From an uncultured Lachnospiraceae bacterium (GTDB taxonomy: Bacteria > Bacillota > Clostridia > Lachnospirales > Lachnospiraceae), in contig CAIFEV010000004.1 of the NCBI GenBank assembly GCA_903789615.1, positions 1 through 64,000 of the forward strand: a DNA stretch of 64,000 nucleotides. Reading direction: 5' to 3'. Positions 59,976 to 64,000 of this stretch are shown here, one piece after another (position 1 is the first letter of the stretch; every line of letters begins with the position of its first letter). A program made the position numbers and the translations under genes. A model generated the notes under the pieces. It saw only the letters and a list, made by a program, of their open reading frames with translations, was not told the DNA's origin and did not search any database.

Positions 59976-60167
59976 ATTCTCTTTACGGCTGGAATGAATT
60001 TAAGAAGAATGTGAATCCAGTATAACGCAGCGGTGCTGCTGTTACAAGGAATATTATTTTTCGATTCTTAAGCAAGGTTCAGCATATTTTTAGATTTATT
60101 TTTAGTTCCTCATGCTATACTGTTTTTAAGCACGAAACATGAATATTACTTCTCTGGGAGGTTCAGC

Positions 60168-60659
60168 ATGGGACTTTTTAACAAATTCAGCGATCAGCTT
60201 TCCGGTGTCGGAAAGAATATTTCCAACAGCACACAGCAGTTCGTCAATGAAACAAAGATTCAGGCCAGCATCCGCGACAAGAAGAACACAATCAACGAGG
60301 CGCTTCTGAATCTTGGCAAGGCATACTATACGGCTCACGCAGACGACCCTGACAGTGAGTTTTCCGGCACAATCGAGGCCATCCGCTCCGAGTATAAATC
60401 CATTGACGACCTGAAGAAGCAGCTCTCCGGCGTGCGCGGAAAAGCAATCTGCCCGAAGTGCGGGGCTGAAATCGACAAGGATGTCGCCTTCTGCCCGAAG
60501 TGCGGAGCAAACCTGGCAGAAGCTGCAAAAGCGGAAAAGCCGGAAGAAAGCACCGCTGCTCCGGAGGCAGACAAGGAATCCTCTTCGCCGGAACAAGCTG
60601 ACACAGCTGTGGCGGAAGCACAGGAAAACCAGGCGGCAGAAGAAAAGCCGCAGGAATAA
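60168..60659 (+). CDS. Zinc-ribbon domain protein
   Basis: A 163-residue protein: an N-terminal helical region (MGLFNKFSDQLSGVGKNISN, SIRDKKNTINEALLNLGKAY), a double-knuckle zinc ribbon CPKCGAEIDKD..FCPKCG (about residues 95-113) and a disordered Ala/Glu/Pro tail. Such proteins are common in Firmicutes; the role is unknown. GGGAGG is 8 nt before the ATG. A TATACT at about 60114 may be its -10. Confidence 0.8.
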   Translation: MGLFNKFSDQLSGVGKNISNSTQQFVNETKIQASIRDKKNTINEALLNLGKAYYTAHADDPDSEFSGTIEAIRSEYKSIDDLKKQLSGVRGKAICPKCGAEIDKDVAFCPKCGANLAEAAKAEKPEESTAAPEADKESSSPEQADTAVAEAQENQAAEEKPQE

Positions 60660-60710
60660 TCCCGGACCACCGCATCCGGTCATTTTCCACTGTTATTTGA
60701 ATTCAGAAAG

Positions 60711-60763
60711 AAATACAGCCTGCGAAAAGGGATCTGCTATTCCCCGCCGCAGGCTGTATTTAT
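60711..60763. terminator. Terminator behind the zinc-ribbon gene
   Basis: AAATACAGCCTGCG (60711-60724) pairs with CGCAGGCTGTATTT (60748-60761), then ATTTCC; the left arm on the minus strand gives TTTCTTTC for the convergent pgeF gene. Confidence 0.8.
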
Positions 60764-61689
60764 TTCCGAATCATGATAAAAGCGCAGAGAATGCCGCGCT
60801 TTCCGTGGCTTGCGCGGTGTGAAAAAAGCAGCCCCGGATTTTCAAAGGTGCACAGGTCAGAGATATAGATATTTTCTGCCGGAATTCCGGCATGAATACA
60901 GTTGAAGTAATTCGCGGCGAAAAGATTCAGAAGATAGTGCTCTTCGTCCTTTTTCTTCAGGATGCACGGCAGTTCGCTTTCCGGATACGCATCCCGGAAA
61001 TACCGGGCCGTGTCCTCTCTCACCTCATAGCACCTGCCGCAGATCCCCGGCCCGATCTGAACGATCAGGTCCTCCCTGCGGCAGCCGAATTCCCGGTTCA
61101 GCCTGTCCGCCATCTTTCCGGCTATGCCGCCGACGGTTCCCTTCCACCCTGCGTGGGCCGCTCCGACGGCCTTGCCGGTGCGGTCCGCGAAGAGCACGGG
61201 ATTGCAGTCGGCAAATGCCGTGACCAGGCAGATCCCCGGCTCACCGGTCACAAGACCGTCTACGTCCGTGAAATCGCGCGCCTTCACGATCCCCATGCCT
61301 TTATGATGCCCAGTGACTGTGAGGATATTGACGGTGTGCGTCTGCTGGGAGTAAACCATCTGCTCAGGCTGAATCCCGAGCGTCTCTCCCATCCGCCGGA
61401 AATTCTCCGATGCTGCCCGGGCGAGCTCTTCGTGTTCTTTCGGCGTTGTGTCCAGTGCTTCGTGAAAACCGAGGTCCATGGAAGAGCGGAACCCCTTTGA
61501 GACGCCCCCCAGGCGCGTGGAAAATGCAGCCTGAATGCCGGGAAGCCCGTCAAACGCCCGAAAAGACAGATACGGAACACAGCCCTCATGCAGGATAAGT
61601 GTATCCCGCCCGTTCTCCGGACAGGAGGAAAAGGAAGCGCCGTAATTATACCGTGTGATTTCAGGCATGGTTTCTGTGCTCAATCTCAA
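60760..61689 (-). CDS. pgeF: Peptidoglycan editing factor PgeF (YfiH/laccase-domain)
   Basis: A 309-residue protein of the YfiH family, formerly called polyphenol oxidase. Metal-binding residues are in QQTHTVNI, ADCNPVLF and AAHAGWKGTVGGI; C-terminal CTFENPGLLFSHRASHGKRG. E. coli PgeF removes wrong amino acids from muropeptide precursors. TTG at 61689 overlaps the yraN stop and has AAGGAG 4-5 nt upstream; an ATG seven codons later is the alternative. Confidence 0.93.
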   Translation of the reverse strand: MRLSTETMPEITRYNYGASFSSCPENGRDTLILHEGCVPYLSFRAFDGLPGIQAAFSTRLGGVSKGFRSSMDLGFHEALDTTPKEHEELARAASENFRRMGETLGIQPEQMVYSQQTHTVNILTVTGHHKGMGIVKARDFTDVDGLVTGEPGICLVTAFADCNPVLFADRTGKAVGAAHAGWKGTVGGIAGKMADRLNREFGCRREDLIVQIGPGICGRCYEVREDTARYFRDAYPESELPCILKKKDEEHYLLNLFAANYFNCIHAGIPAENIYISDLCTFENPGLLFSHRASHGKRGILCAFIMIRK

Positions 61690-62030
61690 AACGCTCCTTT
61701 CAGAAGGGTAAACCTTTCGCCGTCAAAACCGGCGACATCAAACCGAACGGCCGTTCGGTCCGGATCGTACCCGTGAACGGTCATGTAATACAGAGCACAG
61801 CGGCGGATTCTGGCCTGTTTCTTTGCATTCACCGCTTCCAGCGATGAGCCGAACGAACCGCTGGCGCGGTATTTGACTTCAATGAAGACGAGCACACCGC
61901 CGTCCAGCGCGATCAGGTCGATCTCTCCGGTCCGCGAGCGGTAGCTGTGTTCCAGGATCTGGTATCCCTTTTTCTGCAGTTTTTCGGCTGCCCTGAGCTC
62001 GTACCCGGTGCCCACACTCCGTCTGTTCAA
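61686..62030 (-). CDS. YraN/UPF0102 family putative endonuclease
   Basis: A 114-residue protein with the restriction-endonuclease-like pattern: GYELRAAEKLQKKGYQILEH, GEIDLIALDG and VFIEVKYRASGSFG (D...E-x-K), C-terminal RFDVAGF. Function unknown. TTG at 62030 overlaps the rnhB stop (TTGA) with GGAG 7 nt upstream. The genes rbgA-rnhB-yraN-pgeF are coupled one to another. Confidence 0.93.
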   Translation of the reverse strand: MNRRSVGTGYELRAAEKLQKKGYQILEHSYRSRTGEIDLIALDGGVLVFIEVKYRASGSFGSSLEAVNAKKQARIRRCALYYMTVHGYDPDRTAVRFDVAGFDGERFTLLKGAF

Positions 62031-62698
62031 TCCTGTTCTCCGATAAATTTCTGGATAAATGTCATCCGGTGTATCGGGCAGGGACCGTATTTCTTAAGAG
62101 CCGCGATGTGTGCGGCCGTCCCGTACCCCTTGTTGGACGCAAAGGAATACTCCGGATACAGTCTGTCCACAGCCGTCATGTATCGGTCTCTGGTGACCTT
62201 TGCCATAATGCTTGCCGCGGCAATCGGCTGCACCAGTGCATCACCGTGCACAATGCCGTTCTGCCGGATTGAAACACCCGGGATCGTGACAGCATCGGCC
62301 AGAATGAGATCCGGTGTGACACCGAGCCGGCGGATGGCCTTCTGCATGGCCTCATAGTCCGCCTGAAGAATGTTGATCTCGTCAATGCGCTTCGGGGACG
62401 AACTGGCAACAGACCAGCGGACGGCCCTCTCTGCAATTACTTCAAACAGCTCATTGCGCCGCTTTTCCGAAAGCTTTTTCGAATCATTGATGTGTAGAAT
62501 TCTGACGCCTCTGGGCAGGATCACGGCACCTGCCACCACCGGCCCCGCCAGCGGTCCGCGGCCAACCTCGTCGATGCCGCAGATTAGCTCGCAGTCCGGA
62601 TACTGCTTTTCAAATTCGCAGAGCTTTTCGAGTCGTTCCTCTTCCTGCTTCTGCCTGAGCTGTCTTCTTTGTTCCCGTTCTTCCTGTGCTGTGCTCAT
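62027..62698 (-). CDS. rnhB: Ribonuclease HII
   Basis: A 223-residue enzyme removing ribonucleotides from DNA. GIDEVGRGPLAGPVVAGAV carries the first metal-binding Asp-Glu, INDSKKLSEKRR follows, then ILADAV and the C-terminal RDRYM...YPEYSFASNKGYGT. The N terminus is a charged coiled-coil extension (QEEREQRRQLRQKQEEERLE) beyond the catalytic domain. GGAG upstream of ATG 62698. Confidence 0.96.
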   Translation of the reverse strand: MSTAQEEREQRRQLRQKQEEERLEKLCEFEKQYPDCELICGIDEVGRGPLAGPVVAGAVILPRGVRILHINDSKKLSEKRRNELFEVIAERAVRWSVASSSPKRIDEINILQADYEAMQKAIRRLGVTPDLILADAVTIPGVSIRQNGIVHGDALVQPIAAASIMAKVTRDRYMTAVDRLYPEYSFASNKGYGTAAHIAALKKYGPCPIHRMTFIQKFIGEQD

Positions 62699-62701
62699 GC
62701 G

Positions 62702-63604
62702 TCACTCCTTTGCGGGAGGCTTTTCAAGACTGATCTTTCCCAGCCGTCCGCTCCTGAAGTCGTCCAGAATGGCTCTTGCCGCGCGGTCGAAATCCACGCC
62801 GCCGCCTTTTCTAACAAAAGCGCGCCGGGTGCAGATGTCCTCCATACAGCGGATAGCGTTAAGCGAAGTGCCCGGCCGCAGAATCATATCATCCCTTGCC
62901 GTCTCTTCTGTCTCAGACTCATCGATGCCGTAGCGGGCGGTGAGCACGCCCGGATAAGACTTCAGAAGAAATGTGATGAGATCGAGTGCCAGCTCTTCGA
63001 TATTGATTACCTCATCCCGCATGGAACCTGTCAGGGCGAGATTTCTGCCGGTTTGTTCTCCGTCCATTCCCGGCCAGAGAATTCCCGGCGTGTCGAGCAG
63101 TTCAAAGGTGCTTCCGACGGCGATCCACTGGCCGCCGCGAGTCACGCCGGGCTTGTTCCCGGTCTTTGCCGATGCGCGGCCGGACAGCGAGTTAATCCAG
63201 GTCGACTTCCCGACGTTGGGTATTCCCGCTATCATAGCCCGTACATGGTCCGTCTTCATCCCCTTCGCGCGGAGTCTGGCATTTCTTTCTTCGCACACCT
63301 TCCGGGTCATCTGCGTCAGAGCCCTGACATTTACGCGCCGCCTTGCATCAGCACTCAGGCAGGGAATCCCGTCGTCTTCAAAATATGCGGACCAGCGCGC
63401 TGTCACCGCCGGATCCGCCAGGTCCGCTTTGTTAAGGATGATGATTCTTCCTTTTCCGGCAGCCATCCGGTCAATGTCCGGGTTGCGGCTTGACGCGGGA
63501 CATCTCGCGTCAACGATCTCGATCACCACGTCCACAAGACGGATACTTTCCTCCATCATGCGCCGGGCTTTGGCCATATGGCCCGGGTACCACTGATATT
63601 TCAT
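62702..63604 (-). CDS. rbgA: Ribosome biogenesis GTPase RbgA (YlqF)
   Basis: A 300-residue circularly permuted GTPase needed for late 50S assembly. N terminus YQWYPGHMAKARR; G4 NKADL comes before G1 GIPNVGKST, the permuted order; G3 is DTPGILWP. The C-terminal ANTAR-like region (FLRSYPG-like segment FLLKSYPGVLTARYG and ILDDFRSGRLGKISLE) closes the protein. 3 bp upstream of rnhB. Confidence 0.96.
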   Translation of the reverse strand: MKYQWYPGHMAKARRMMEESIRLVDVVIEIVDARCPASSRNPDIDRMAAGKGRIIILNKADLADPAVTARWSAYFEDDGIPCLSADARRRVNVRALTQMTRKVCEERNARLRAKGMKTDHVRAMIAGIPNVGKSTWINSLSGRASAKTGNKPGVTRGGQWIAVGSTFELLDTPGILWPGMDGEQTGRNLALTGSMRDEVINIEELALDLITFLLKSYPGVLTARYGIDESETEETARDDMILRPGTSLNAIRCMEDICTRRAFVRKGGGVDFDRAARAILDDFRSGRLGKISLEKPPAKE

Positions 63605-63626
63605 ATTTTCCTCGCAAATCTGTCCC

Positions 63627-64000
63627 TTACATCAGATAAGGACCGAGTGACGTCAGACGGCACCAGCATTTGCCGATGATTTGGGAACGCTTCACCGTGC
63701 CGATGGAGATGGAACGGCTGTCCTCACTGTTGTTCCGGTTGTCGCCGAGAACGAAGTACTCGTCATCTCCCAGTGTGATGCCGTCTGACGCCAGTCCCGG
63801 CGAAATAGCCTTCTGATCGGTGACGTCTCCCTCCAGTTCCACATCATTGATATACACGCGTCCGTCCGTTATCCGGACCGTCTCGCCCGGGAGGCCGATG
63901 ATCCGCTTCACATATACGCGCCCGTTCACCCGGAAAGCACAGATATCCAGGCGCTGCGGGGCAGTAAAGGAATACACCGCACTGCTGGAAAGCACCGTCT
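63627..64000 (-). CDS. lepB: Signal peptidase I (C-terminal part, runs off the window)
   Basis: The visible 123 residues are the S26A signal peptidase region after the catalytic Ser: RVYVKRIIGLPGETVRI holds the general-base Lys, VYINDVELEG, then GDNRNNSEDSRSIG-type box D and GKCWCRLTSLGPYL. The frame continues past the right edge, so membrane anchor and catalytic Ser are outside the window. It precedes rbgA by 22 bp, as in many Clostridia. Confidence 0.93.
   Translation of the reverse strand, partial: TVLSSSAVYSFTAPQRLDICAFRVNGRVYVKRIIGLPGETVRITDGRVYINDVELEGDVTDQKAISPGLASDGITLGDDEYFVLGDNRNNSEDSRSISIGTVKRSQIIGKCWCRLTSLGPYLM

Noticed and set aside
1-64000. CRISPR arrays, rRNA genes, intact insertion sequences or integrases
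   Set aside because: No regularly spaced repeats, no rRNA sequence and no transposase or recombinase frame was seen.

Overview
The window reads as the chromosome of a Gram-positive, spore-forming-lineage anaerobe of the class Clostridia, most likely a Lachnospiraceae-type organism. The basis is gene content and order: gap-pgk-tpiA-secG-rnr-smpB-ssrA in one block, a GerMN germination-type lipoprotein, DUF5688, DUF1292, a 2-isopropylmalate synthase under a leucine T-box, an acetyl-CoA-type MetA, and Shine-Dalgarno sequences ahead of nearly every gene. Base composition is moderately GC-rich, except for a more AT-rich stretch at about 6.0-10.1 kb. Taxonomy is inferred from gene content, not from any rRNA.

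Layout. 0-5.9 kb: GNAT acetyltransferase, cytoplasmic-type pectinesterase, a two-component system, a DtxR-type metalloregulator and a divergent BirA. 5.9-17.4 kb: an accessory region. It begins with gene remnants, then a cassette (45-residue membrane peptide, membrane-anchored esterase, pectin-acetylesterase-like protein, divergent TetR regulator) lying between two copies of an imperfect ~145-bp direct repeat. Next come an ORF6N antirepressor remnant fused at a 27-bp palindrome to the tail of a VirD4-like conjugation protein, then a truncated prophage packaging module (TerS, TerL, portal, MuF head protein with a toxin-like C terminus) and very small membrane peptides. 17.4-24.4 kb: tmRNA, smpB, rnr, secG and the glycolytic genes, all on the minus strand, with stem-loops in several intercistronic gaps.

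24.5-33.2 kb: PHP phosphatase, an intracellular alpha-amylase-family enzyme, site-2 protease, dtd, metA, ligA, an rRNA pseudouridine synthase, tRNA-Arg(CCG) and DUF5688. 33.4-41.3 kb: rpsT, then a minus-strand cluster in which a ComEA-like protein, response regulator, histidine kinase, GerMN lipoprotein, ComEC and HolA follow each other closely. 41.4-54.9 kb: YfhO membrane protein coupled to argH, an HdeD-like protein coupled to ftsH, a TetR regulator, parE-parC, a foldase-like protein, rlmH and maf. 55-64 kb: T-box-controlled leuA, an Lrp regulator, DUF1292 overlapping the tail of a UvrD-type helicase on the opposite strand, a zinc-ribbon protein, then pgeF-yraN-rnhB-rbgA-lepB (lepB runs off the right edge).

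Most of the window is ordinary core genome. The parts most worth a second look are the esterase cassette with its unannotated micropeptide, the MuF toxin-like protein with its translationally coupled small partner, the 26-residue hydrophobic peptide gene opposed by a candidate antisense promoter, and the helicase/DUF1292 antisense overlap. All similarity statements come from recognition of motifs by eye; no database search was run.
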